From NCBI GenBank assembly GCA_003049465.1, contig PYSS01000003.1, positions 496,001 through 560,000 of the forward strand: 64,000 nt of DNA. Reading direction: 5' to 3'. This document shows, piece after piece, positions 24,355 to 35,300 of the stretch. The notes beneath the pieces were generated by a model. It saw only the letters and a list, made by a program, of their open reading frames with translations. It ran no database searches and had not been told where the DNA came from. The stretch is from Magnaporthiopsis rhizophila (Eukaryota; Ascomycota; Sordariomycetes; Magnaporthales; Magnaporthaceae). The position numbers and the translations under genes were made by a program. Each line of letters begins with the position of its first letter. The first letter of the stretch is position 1.

Positions 24355-26096
24355 ATGGCTCCACGGCAGGACCAGCCTCCCAGGCCAAAGAAGACCGTGG
24401 TCTTTCTACATCCCGACCTTGGCATCGGCGGCGCCGAGCGACTGGTCGTCGACGCAGCCGTCGGCTTGCAGAACCGAGGCCACAAGGTTGTCATCTTCAC
24501 GAGCCACTGCGATCCCAAGCACTGCTTTGACGAGGCCCGCGATGGTACGTTTGGGCTGTTTTCTGACCCTAGCCCTCACAAGTCAGTGCCAACAAAAAAA
24601 ATAAATCTGACCCCTTTCCTCGAACACATAAAAAAAGGCACCCTCGACGTCCGCGTCCGCGGCAACACCCTCGTGCCGCCCTCGATCCTCTCGCGCTTCT
24701 CGATCCTCTGCGCCATCCTGCGCCAGCTGCACCTGATCCTGCAGATATCGCTCTTCTCGGACGAGCTGGCCCAGCTCCGGCCCGACGCCTTCTTCGTCGA
24801 CCAGCTGAGCGCAGGCTTGCCGCTTCTGTCGCATCTGACGCGCGGCAGCCGCCCCGGCAGGGGGGAGCCGGGGTCGGGGCCGGCATCGTCGTCGCCCGGC
24901 ATCCTCTTCTACTGCCATTTCCCGGACCTGCTGCTGGCCCGCGGCCGCGCCATGTGGTGGAAGCGCCTGTACCGCGTGCCCTTTGACGCCCTCGAGGGCT
25001 GGAGCATGGGCTTCGCCGACGCAGTCGCCGTCAACTCGGCCTTCACCCGCGGCGTCGTCCGCCGCACATGGCCGCACCTCGCGGCAGCAACCGAGCTGCG
25101 CGTCGTGTACCCTTGCGTCGACGTCAAGGCCGCGGGGGACTTGGGCAGCAGCCAGCAAGAGGAGGAGACGCAAACTGATGGTGGTGGTAGCAGCAAGGAC
25201 AAGAGTGGGGAAAAGGGTGCGGCGACGCTCGACTGGGAGGACGTCAAGATCGTGCTGAGCATCAACAGATTCGAGCGAAAGAAGAACATCGCCCTGGCCA
25301 TCAAGGCCTTTGCGGGCCTGGTCAAGGAGAAGCGAAAGGGCGTCAAGCTCGTCATTGCAGGTATGGCAAAGACGGCATTGAGCCTAATATTTGTTTCCTA
25401 AGCTGACATACAAAACCTCAAGGCGGCTACGACAACCGCGTGCCCGAAAACGTCTCGTACCACGCCGAGCTGGCCGAGCTGGCCGAGAAGCTGGGTCTGG
25501 GCCACGCGACGACCAAGACGGTCGTGACGGCGCTGGCCCTAGCCCGCGACGCCTCGGTCGACGTGCTCTTTTTGCTCTCGGTGCCGTCGGCGCTCAAGGC
25601 CTCGCTCCTCAAGTCGGCCCGCCTGCTGCTCTACACGCCCGCCGACGAGCACTTTGGCATCGTGCCGCTCGAGGCCATGCTCGCCGGCCTGCCCGTGCTG
25701 GCCTGCGACAGCGGCGGGCCCGTGGAGACGGTGGTCGAGGGCGAGACGGGCTGGCTGAGGAACCCGGACGACGTGGCCACCTGGACCGAGGTGGTCGAGA
25801 CGGTGCTCGACGCCTCGTCCTACTTTTACGCCGGCGGCGCCCGCAGCGAGATGCTGGCCCGCATGCGCGAGGCCGGCCCCAGGCGCGTCAGGGAGAACTT
25901 TTCCGACGTGCAGATGGCGCAGCGCCTCGAGGCCGTCCTGGCCGACATGGACGACCCGAGGGCTAGAGCGATGAAGAAGAGTAGCCCGACATCCATCCTC
26001 AGCAACCTCGAGCCTCTAGCGTTCCTCCTCGTGGCAGGCATCACCGTCTGGGCTGTGCTTTGGTGTGTGGCTTCCCTGACCGGGTTATTGGAGTAG
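24355..26096 (+). CDS. ALG2: Alpha-1,3/1,6-mannosyltransferase Alg2
   Basis: ER-membrane glycosyltransferase (GT4) adding the second and third mannoses of the dolichol-linked oligosaccharide on the cytosolic face, for N-glycosylation. 528 aa from exons 24355-24544, 24638-25360 and 25423-26096. Seen: HPDLGIGGAERLVVDAA at the N-terminus, CHFPDLLL, the HFGIVPLEAM segment carrying the EX7E retaining-transferase motif (about E380 and E388), SGGPVETVVEGETGWL, and a C-terminal membrane segment (LAFLLVAGITVWAVLW). Intron 1 (24545-24637) is 93 nt with no in-frame stop, but splicing gives ARDGTLDVRVRGNTLVP, the family sequence. Intron 2 is 25361-25422. A Gly/Lys-rich insertion lies before the second Rossmann domain. 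Confidence 0.95.
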
Positions 26097-26349
26097 CTCG
26101 GGTTTAAAGGGTGGCTTCTTTTTCTTTCTGATTGGTACGGTGTCAGGGTTGGTGCATTTTTTGGTTGTGGTCCAAGGCGGGGAAATGCGGTCAAAGGGAA
26201 TGGAATAGAAATATGGCTCGAGGATAAGAAGCTAGAGACATGTTCATGATACCCCATAGGTATGGTCGTCCGGAAGGTGGCACGCTTAGTTTATGACATT
26301 TAACCCGACTTTGATTGTGGACTCTATCTGCCGGACTTTTGTATTATTA

Positions 26350-26392
<43 letters not shown>

Positions 26393-26790
26393 GGCTTGGC
26401 ATCAAGGGCGAGACAACCAGCCAACCAAAGATGCTCAGCCCGAGGAAAAGGGGAAGTTGAGGCCCGAGGGCCACACGGGGAATGGAACCACGACTCCGGC
26501 AGTCACGATTGCAAATTCAGAAAATCTATCTGACCCAACCCGAAAAATCATTGCCTCCATCCATTGATTATAACAACTTTAGGAAACCTTTGAAGTGCAC
26601 GAATCTCCTTGTGCTTCGAGACATACTAAGAAAGATGTATGTCAACAGAAATGTTCGCAGGGAGATCTTAAATGAGACGACGGGCAAGATGCTTTTTAGG
26701 AGAGTCAGTGAGTAGTCAGATGTTTGTGTGTCCAGCTACCGCCTGAGACCAGGCCAAAGCAAGTACCTACAGAAGGCATCCAGCTCCGTG
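26097..26790. other. Intergenic between convergent ALG2 and Clr5-domain gene
   Basis: Two 3' UTRs. Contains a T17A25 homopolymer junction (26350-26391) and a 77-codon ATG frame at 26482-26715 that is not low-complexity but matches no family I recognise. Confidence 0.55.
26350..26391. repeat. T17-A25 homopolymer palindrome
   Basis: Seventeen T directly followed by twenty-five A, a perfect self-complementary arm of 17 bp with no loop, between the 3' ends of two convergent genes. It could extrude a cruciform and is prone to length error. Confidence 0.9.
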
Positions 26791-28778
26791 CTAGTTTATG
26801 TCATCGCTCGGCGTTGTTCCTCCCGTAGGAGTAAACTCCACAAACTGCTGCCAAGCCTCGATGCTGATCCTGGCATGGGCGCCCCCTGGGGTAGACAGGA
26901 ACAGTCTCTGCGGGGACAAGACCGAACCCGCTCCTGCTGGCGATGGTGCTGAACGAACAGCCACTTCAGTCCCGAGGGTGGGAGAGGGAGAGGGAGGGTG
27001 ATTGCTTGCTATCTGGCCAGAGTCGGGGCCTACGTCGCCAATACCGGCCGCGCCGGAGATTTTGTCAATGGACATCCGCCTTGAGACGGCCGTGCATAAC
27101 GATTTGAATCGGCCAGGGAAGTGGTGGATTATGAACGCTGAAGCGGTCTCGTCGCTGGCCATGAAAGCTTGGTGGGCGCGACAGATGAGGTTGTGGGCGC
27201 CGTTCCAGTCCTGAACCCTCGTTTTGTGCTCGGCGTACCAGAGGATGCGATGGAGCTTGATCTCGGCGCAGGTCTCGTGGCCCATGAGCCGCTCGCTGTC
27301 CCCAAACGCCGTCTCGGCGTCCGAGAACCGGCCGACGAACGAGTAGTAGACTCCGAACAACGCTCTCGACCTGCCCAGTCTCGTTTGCCGAGCGTTTTCT
27401 CTGAATTGCTGACCGGAGACGGAAGAGCTCTCCATCGCGCGGAGCTGCTCTAGGAGCTGGTCTTCAGGGGCGTCGCCGAGGTGGAGGAGGTGTCTTACCG
27501 TTTCCAGTGACGGCATCTGATCAATATCCAGTGGTGCCATCAAGGTACCCACTTCGGCACCCTCTTCGAGACGTCCTAACTCATCATCGCTGAGAATTCC
27601 CGCATCGGAACGCTGACAGGCGATGTTATGCCGTAGTTGGGCGACTTTTGGGTGGTCGGGTCCAAGGATAGGCTCCCAGACTTGTATCGCTCGTTGCTGA
27701 ATAAAAACAAACGACCAAAACTCTGCGTTAGTACGGAGAGTTTGCAGCAACCGGCGAGGGTTCCGCTCGTAATACGTCCGTGACTCCAGTGTGCTGTATG
27801 CCTCTCTCGCTTGGATGAGGAATTGTGATAGTATATCCGCTATTCTGGCGACAAGGCTCTGCGGGCAGCCAGGATAACAGGCGGCATCCATTATGCGGAT
27901 ATGAAACTGGCATTGTATAATATCCAGGGGGTTCCTGGTCCTTTGTACCACGAGCCTATATTTTTGGGCCGCTGCCTGGTAGTGGCCGTTAATGGCGTCG
28001 TCATGGGCGAGTGAGAACAGAGAAGTCGAATATGCTGCGAGCCCTTGAGAGGACAAGGATCTGCTGCTCTCGTGGGAATCGTCGATATCGTTGTGCGCGT
28101 TGCTGAAAACTTGCTCGGTCAAGGCGGTGAACTCATCACTGCGACGTGTTGCGGCAGCAGAGACTGCTCCAGGAGACCGGACACCTGCGTAACTTGACGG
28201 CGTTTCGGCGATGATGTTCGATGGCAAGCCTTTTCAAGTGGCTTCCAGTCAGCTTGTGTTGGAAACATCTCACATCACCCTTTGGGACGGACCGGAAGAA
28301 TCAGACATGGAATCATCAGGGACCCCAAATCGTGTCTGGTAAGCATCCAGTTTGGCTGCGGGAACCAACTGAAAACCCCCCGCACCCGGATTGCGTCGGA
28401 ACCTGGTCGGGCGGCCGAGTTGCTGCTGTCGTTGGTGCTGGACTCGAACCATTTTTGCCATTTCCTTTGCAGGGAAGTTCTTGACAAAGCCCCATTCGCC
28501 CGTCTTTCTTTTGAGTTGCCGGACTCTGGCAGTGCTAAGCATGAGCGCCCGTGCCCCAGCCGTGTAGATAACAGACAAGTATACTTCAGTAATCTGGATC
28601 GACACACTCACCCGACATCAAGACCATGTTGCTCCGCCAAGATAGCCGCCACGTCGTCGTGTTTTTTGCCTTGCTCCACAAACAGCACGCGAATGAACTC
28701 CTTGTGCTCCTCCCAGACCTGCGCTGGATACCGCTTATAAGCCCGGCGCCCGGCTGGTTGATTTGGAAGGTCTGGCAT
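26791..28778 (-). CDS. Clr5-domain protein
   Basis: Probable nuclear protein of a Pezizomycotina family. Exon 1 (28778-28612) starts MPDLPNQPAG and encodes YPAQVWEEHKEFIRVLFVEQ, the first half of a Clr5 domain. Intron 1 (28611-28535, GTGAGT...TTAG) joins LDVG to TARVRQLKRKTGEWGFVKNF, the second half. The next part runs to about 28270; a second intron must then connect it to the long frame ending at 26791, which lacks a nearby ATG and so is a 3' exon. The exact junction is unresolved: GTGAGA at 28265 and an AAAAG acceptor near 28227 flank a CTGAC branch site but are not in phase. The large C-terminal part has helical repeats resembling TPRs (ALFGVYYSFVGRFSDAETAF). Clr5 domains are found in heterochromatin-silencing factor Clr5 and many uncharacterised proteins. 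Total about 620 aa. Confidence 0.75.
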
Positions 28779-29760
28779 TTTTCCTGGGCTGGGCCTGGGT
28801 CAGTTCCCAGCGATCGGGGGTGGGAATGAGCGGATTGTGTGCCACGAGCAGTGTGAGAAGAGAAGTGAGCTGAAGAGCAAGATAATCCTCGCCAGGGGTT
28901 GTGCTAGGTCAAGCCCTTATAAAAATGTTTTTGACTCGAAAGCCAGGCCCGAGGGCGGATGGCATGGCGCTTTAAACGACGGGACATGAGGGCGTTACTT
29001 TCAGCCGCAGTAGGTTCGCAAAAGAGCAGCAGCAGCAGTTCGCAAAAGGGACATTCAAAAGCGCTGGGTGGCAGCCTTCCCGCCCGCCTGCCTTCTTTTT
29101 TGGCGGCAGCATCGTGCCTGCCCTGGATTGGGCCACCACCATCATATTCCATGTCAGCCAGCTGTCCCGCCGACGCGTTACGACACTAACGCCCGAGTCT
29201 GGCTTAGCCCCTACCTACCCCTGCATGGCTAAGTCTTGCCCATCCAGTCCAATGTCACTTTTGTTTGTTGGGCTTGCGAAAACGCGCTGGTGGGGCCCAA
29301 CTGCAGCTGTGCGGAGCCCGTCACCTATTTTCCATGCTGAATGTCACTTTTGTTCCTTGCCGGGATGCGCAGAGACGAATACATGGGATGCATCCCCCAA
29401 TTGACAGAACTAGGGGAAGCTTGCCTACTTAGTGAGCTGGCACATATTCACAGCGGCAGCCTCGTAGCGTGATACCCAGGTCTTCTGCCACATTCCCGCT
29501 GTCCGCAGGTAACCATGCATGATCCCCGGACCTGACATGTCACGCACCTGGCTTCACAGGATGGCGTCCTGCTCTATGTAGAGGTTCCTGACTCTGACCG
29601 TGACTGGCGGCTTCACCTCCATCCCGAAGGAGTTTCTTCGCCGGCGCTAGACATCCCGCCCGAAGTTTTAGGCGCCCTGACCCAAGTCATTGCGAATTGC
29701 CTTCGTCCACACGAGGCTGGGTGTCCATCAACAAAAGTGCCGTTGACTGACAGGCACCTC

Positions 29761-29788
29761 AAAAAAAAAAAAAAAAAAAAAAAAAAAA
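29761..29788. repeat. A28 homopolymer
   Basis: Twenty-eight consecutive A. No target-site duplication or element was seen at its flanks. Confidence 0.9.
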
Positions 29789-29849
29789 CCCTTCTACTAG
29801 CATGGCTATACTGCCAGTCTTGTACCTTCTTCTCCATCTTCCCACGGCC

Positions 29850-29857
29850 TATATAAG
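29850..29857 (+). promoter_or_regulatory. TATA box of the small two-exon gene
   Basis: TATATAAG followed by CT-rich sequence, 137 bp upstream of the proposed ATG at 29994. Two ATGs at 29882 and 29893 in other frames would lie at or just after the expected transcription start. Confidence 0.5.
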
Positions 29858-29993
29858 TCGCCCTCCTCTTCCCAGGCCGAGATGACCTCGGGATGGCAAA
29901 TCTACACCATCGACTCCCGTCATCCCGTTACCGCACCCTCTCCCACTCCTGCATCCTGCAAAACAACCTTCCTTGTTGTGTCCCAGCTACACG

Positions 29994-30335
29994 ATGTCGA
30001 ACTCTGCCAACAACCACTCGCACGACCCCATCAAGCCAGACATGGCCCAAACAGGTAGTGGACCTGTGGTTTCTCCAAAGATCACGACGGGCTCTCACAC
30101 GGTTAGACCCCGAAATAAACCCATACAAGTACAGCAATCAACAACCATGGGTTCACCCCCGCTAACAATGACATGTAAAAAATAGGTCAAGCGCCCAGGC
30201 CGGGGACCATCCCTCTCCCAAATCAGAGCCGCAGTCGCACCGGAAACGAGTGGTCGTAAGGAATACAGCCCGATGGCACGATGGGAAGGAGAGTCCTTCC
30301 AGGATGGACCGTGGTATAGCTTTGGGAAGCAGTGA
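29994..30335 (+). CDS. Small uncharacterised 85-residue protein
   Basis: Two exons, 29994-30101 and 30186-30335. The 84-bp intron has donor GTTAGA, branch site GCTAAC and acceptor AATAG, both exons end on codon boundaries, and the spliced frame runs to a TGA. Exon 1 begins MSNSANNHSHDPIKPDMAQT and ends ITTGSHT; exon 2 begins VKRPGRGPSLSQIRAAVAP and ends GPWYSFGKQ. Composition is hydrophilic with no signal peptide or membrane segment, so a small cytosolic or nuclear protein is likely. No domain recognised and no function assigned. A TATA box lies upstream; the gene converges on LTE1. The exon 2 segment (about 24 residues of aromatic and charged sequence at the end) is unlike random translation of the flanks. 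The start could differ if the upstream ATGs are used. Confidence 0.6.
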
Positions 30336-32321
30336 GACTGCCAGCTGGAGATAGACGGCTGTTCGTCTCCCAGCTGGTGGCGCCGACAATAAGCGTGGTG
30401 GTGAGGAACGCCCCGGAAATCTACAGTAGCTTGGTTGTGTATGCGTGTGGTCCGTGTAAGAAACCTGGGGGAAAGTGGATACAGAGGTGCCTCCAAGTGG
30501 TTACCAGATACGGAAACCGCCCGAGTGAATGATGACATAAGGTCTGGGTCATCCCTGGACAGACATGCGGCGTCGTCGGACGGACCACAGGATGACTGGT
30601 GGGCAAGCTACGGGACAGAAAGATGTTAGAATCTGAATTGGACTCTGTTTCTGGTGTCCGCCTAGGTACCACCTACCACCTACCATCGCAACATAGTGGC
30701 CGGGCCGTTGTAAGCGTTTAAACAACCACTCCAAAACCGGAGGCTCCAAAGGTCCAGGCCGACGCAAGGGTGCCGACATTTGACAATATGCATACCACTC
30801 AATATTCCGACTCCCGTCCCGCGGCAATGGGCGCAAGCGCAGCCGTTCACCCACGGAACATTTCAGCCACGGGCAAACAGCTCCAAGCACACACAGCACG
30901 GCCAAGTTTGGAGCTTGTTTCTTTTATTTTCTTTCCTCGCGGCTTCTGCCGACCCCCACACTTTCCCACACCTCCCTTCCTCATCCGCCCGTGAATTTGC
31001 CTACCAAAAGCCCTAAAAGACCAAGACCAAGATGAAATGCTCACACGTTGCTTATCCCTTCTAAATGCTCCCATTGGTTTCCCCCGCATCCTGCACGCCG
31101 TCGCCTCCTTTCCCCGGCAGGCCAGCGACGTTGGATAAACAGGCACACACCCACACCCACCCACACCCCACACCCACACGCCCGCCGCCCTTGTCCGTTC
31201 TTGGGGCTTGTAGATGGTGCTTCGAGAGAGTCGCCTCCCAACCCACGCCATCCCGTTTCGACCGACGCGTCTCCTCATCCGCTTCGTGTGCCATCGGGCA
31301 TAAAGAAATCAGAACAGATAAACCGCTGGTGTTTGCAAAGGCATGTTGGCCCTGCTAAGGCCCTGAATCCCTCTTGAGAGGAAGGGAGTGCGGTGTTGCA
31401 TGCCGCCGGTGAGGATCGAAGACAAAGAGGGAGAAAAGAAAAAAGAAAGAAGAAAAGAAGAGATGGTTGGGGTATAGGTGAAGATGGTAGATTCTAAGCC
31501 GAAACAAGAGGCTGAAAAAAAAAAAAAAGGCAAACCACGCCCGGTAGTGTGACAACGTCTTTGCACCGCCCAGGGTGCAAAGCGAGCGAGGGCAGAGAGA
31601 AAACAGCAAGCTACAGCTAGCTCCCTGCTCTCCGTAACTTTTTTTTTTTTTTTTTGGGGGTGTTCGCGTCCCAAAAAAAAAAAGTCCCGCCCGAAAAGGA
31701 AAATTTCCCACCAGTCCACTCCGGGTGATGTTGTAATGCGCTCGCTTGGACACCCAAATGATGCCTACCAAGGGGAGCAGCAAATCCAAGAAAAAAACAC
31801 ACACAAGAACAAAAAGAGAAACAAGACATCAGAACCACGTAAATGGAAGCAAGAAAAAGAGTGGGTAAGTGTGTGGAACGACTTAAAAAGTCATGTGCGC
31901 TGCCGACGGGGCAAGACACCATGACCGCAGGTGTTCGCTGCCTGCCTGCCTGCGCCGGTTGGGTATCGTCTTCTGGAAAAGAAGAAACAACAACTAAAAA
32001 TAAAAAGAGACGAAAACAAAGAAAAAGACAAAAACGCCTCGCTTGCCCTGCCGCCGGATTTACAATTATGTTCGAGGTTTGTGAACCATGGAGATATCAA
32101 ACAACGCAAAATATATGTGGGAAGTATCGATATATAACGGCCGCCTCGTGTTTGTATATCGTACGTGTACAGGCATCTTGTACTTGTTGTATGTGCGTGG
32201 GGGTTCGAAAGGATGATGATTTACGCGATGAAAAGCATGTGACAAAGCAAAAGCATGTGCAAAAAGAGGGGGCCTCGGGGGTGGTGGTGTTTCTCGAGTG
32301 CGTGTTTGTCTGCGTATCGTG
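30336..32321. other. Intergenic between convergent small gene and LTE1
   Basis: 2 kb with repetitive low-complexity sequence: a CCCACA-type tract at about 31143-31190, A/G-rich tracts at 31420-31530, T17 at 31639-31655, A11 at 31673-31683 and A-rich sequence to 32040. The 3' UTRs of both neighbours lie here. No gene is supported. Confidence 0.55.
31143..31190 (+). repeat. Degenerate CCCACA/CACA tract
   Basis: About 48 bp made almost only of C and A in CCCACA and CACAC units, strand-asymmetric like C1-3A telomeric sequence of budding yeasts, but internal and short. Confidence 0.75.
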
Positions 32322-35300
32322 TCATGTCTCCAAGCTTTCCGACAGCCGCCTGATCTCGTCGTCGCTCAGGGCCCCCATCCACAGGCACCGCTCTGTGATG
32401 CCCTCGATGGGCTGAAACCTGTACAGGGTGCTTGCTTCGAGCAGCCGGAGCAGCGTCTTGACCACACCGGCCGCGATCCGGCACCGCTCAAAGTTGACCA
32501 GCGGCGCCGTCGTGGGCGAGCTGGCAATCTCGGACGGTCGTTGGGCGTTGAACAGCAGGTCGTGCGTGTAGATGCCGACAAAGGGGATGCAGCCCGTGTC
32601 TGCGCTGGCAATGCCACCGCCCTCCATCTCGGCCCGGAGCGTGTAGAAGTTGCGCGTCGGGCTCACGAGCATCTCCAGGTCGCGCAGCGAGGTTAGGTCA
32701 TTGGCTGGCACCATGGACCACGTCCGGGTCAGCCGTGACACCTCCTGGCTGGTCAGGGCGATGGTGATCTGCGACATGGTGGCAAAGTTGCGGAAGCGCC
32801 GGCAGTGCGCCGCGATGTGTATGAACTTGATGACACACCGCGCCCTCTCCTCGAGGTCCTGCGTGAGCACAATCTCGGACACGCACCACTTGACCATGAT
32901 GTTGAACCGCGCAATCACCACCTCGACGCCGCGCGCCTCCGAATTGCGCAAAAAGTCGACCCACGACCGCGCGTCGATGTTCTCGGCGTTCTTCCACCGC
33001 ATCTCGATCAGCTCCTTCCAGTCGATCTCGTTGAGCGCGTCCTTCTCGATCAGCGTGAACTGCTGCGCCAGAATCTCAGATTCGAAGGCCAGGATAAAAG
33101 GCAGATGGGCATTGAACTTGGGCGACAGGGACGTCGTGCCTGCATCCGCTTGCCCCTCCTTGGCCGCCGCCACGGTCCTCGCCGAGTCGAAGCCATTCTC
33201 AAGTGCTGCCGTCGTGGGCGTGGCGTCGGGAGTGGGCGGCAGCGGCTTTGTTGCCGAGGTGCCTTGGCGGTGTGCCTGTGATCCTTGTGCCATCTCTGGG
33301 GACATCTGCAGAGCCTGTATCATCGTTATTGGCGGCGATGGCGGATGGCTCCCCGGAGGCTGCTGTCCGTGACGGCGCTCCGTGCCCGAAGGTTCGCCGA
33401 GCGGGTGCACGGGAAGTCCTGAGATGATGGTTCCAGGCCTCTTGCGAAAATATATGTCGTCATGCTCCTGCTCGGCCACAAGGTCGACAGAGAGCTCCGA
33501 GGACAGGTCGGACGCGCAATCGCTGTCGTCGTCCAGGAAGGATGCCGGGCTCGTCAGATCACCGGGCTGCGGCTGCGTCTCACCAGACTGCGGCTGCGTC
33601 TCACCCGGCTTTATCAGGCTCAGGCTATCCGTTTTGTCGATCAAGTCGAACGACATATGCTCCCATACGCTCCGACTGTGCCCCCGGGTCGGTGTCGCCG
33701 AACCCGAGTCCAGGAGCACCGACAAGCCGGCCCATTGTCGTGTCGGTGCGTTGCTGCGCGCCTCGTCGGTGAGACCACGGTCCAACAGCGGGATAGACGA
33801 GTACGAGTCGGCCGACTCGCCCGACAGGAAGGAGCGTACCCCGGAGTCAGGGCGCAGCGGCGAGCCCGACGTAACCTCCAAGAAGGTCGAGGGTCCCTTG
33901 TGTGTCCGCTCAGCGTCCGCCTCGCTGTCGGCGACTTCACCCTCAGCCCCGCCAGACTCGAACTTGTGCGCCAGCATGTGGGACAGGTGCGTGTCGTCGT
34001 TGATGTGCAGCTGACGGTGCTCCTTCTTCTCGCCCCTGGACGCCGCTCCGTCCTTGGCGACTGCCCCAAGAGACGGCAGACGGACGTTTGTAGGCTCCAT
34101 CGACAGCTTGAAGGCCGTCCTGTCGAACCTCCCCTCGAGCTTGAGCAGCGCTGCCTCGACACCTCCGTCGTCATCAGCGTCGTCGGGGATCTGCGCCAGC
34201 TTCTGCGCCTCGGCCTCGAAGGAAGGACGCATGATGGGCTTGGACGAGTGGGTGCTGAAGAGAGATATCTTCTTGGGGGGCTGCTCCGTGATAGCTCCCA
34301 GAGAGAAGACTGCGGCCCGCTCGTGCGAATACTCGCTCGTGACGACATCGACGAAGCCGCTCGAGTCCTGGCCCGGGCTGCGAATGTAGGAGCTGCGCAC
34401 AGATTCCGAGTACGTCGTGAGCGACCCTACAGACCGTGACCTGCGCAGCGGGTGCAGCTCGCCAATATTAGTCGCGGCCCGCAGATCGCCCCCGGGGCGC
34501 CTCCTCAGCACACGAAGCGGCTGCGTAACCGGTGGTTCATCGACTGACGCTTCCGAGTAGGTCGACGTAGCGAAGCTCCGGATGGTCGGCTGCGGCACAA
34601 TTCCGCTCGTGAATGACGCATACCGTATCCTACCGAAAGAGGTCGCCGAGCGGTACGACCTGCTCGACCGCTGGCGGAAATGGCCACGGAATCCACTCAG
34701 CGGTGGTCGGCTTGACGACTGCCGCATGAATTCGACCGACGGCCGCACCATATCGATCGACGGTCGAGCCGCATCCCCTGACGCGCGTGCCGTGTGTCCC
34801 GACTGACGGACGGCTGGTGCGTGCGCCGGCAGGATTTCTTCCGAGTTGACTTGCCTCGTCAGCGGATGGCGCAGGACGTACGAGGACTTTCGTGGCGTGC
34901 CCAGAGTCTGCGAAGGGGGTGTGTTTGGAGGTGTTGGGTCTGCGCCTCCATCGTACATAAAAGTCTCAACAAGGGCCTCAATGGAGTGGTTGTTGCTGAC
35001 AGGGAGGGCTCCCGCCATAACGGGCCCCTCGATGGGGAGAGTATCATCGACTATCACAATGGACTGGCTGCCTGTCGACATGGCAGCATCGCTGGCAGGG
35101 CGGAGCACAGAGCCCAAGCTCCGCGGTCGCAATGGCGTGTTCGCGTTGCCGGATCCAGGCCTTGATTCTCCTCCGATTGCCTGATCATCACCGCCATCGC
35201 CGCCATCAGGACCCTCCAGCATGGCACGGCCGTAGCTTGCGGCCTCAGCGGCGGCGTCTTCACGTATGGCTTTCTCAAAGTCCTCCGCCACCTCTGCCCC

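Larger units (their letters stand above)
28779..29993. other. Divergent intergenic region with poly-A tract
   Basis: Separates the Clr5-domain gene (-) from the small gene (+). TATAAAAA lies at 28919-28926, about 140 bp upstream of the Clr5 gene's ATG and readable in either orientation as a TATA-like element. A 28-A run is at 29761-29788. No coding signal. Confidence 0.5.

Noticed and set aside
24583..25173. 196-codon antisense frame in ALG2
   Set aside because: Shadow of the ALG2 exon with coding bias on the + strand.
28430..28455. tRNA B-box-like GGTTCGAGTCC on the minus strand
   Set aside because: Flanking bases cannot form a T stem, no A box lies at the right distance, and it is within an exon of the Clr5-domain gene.
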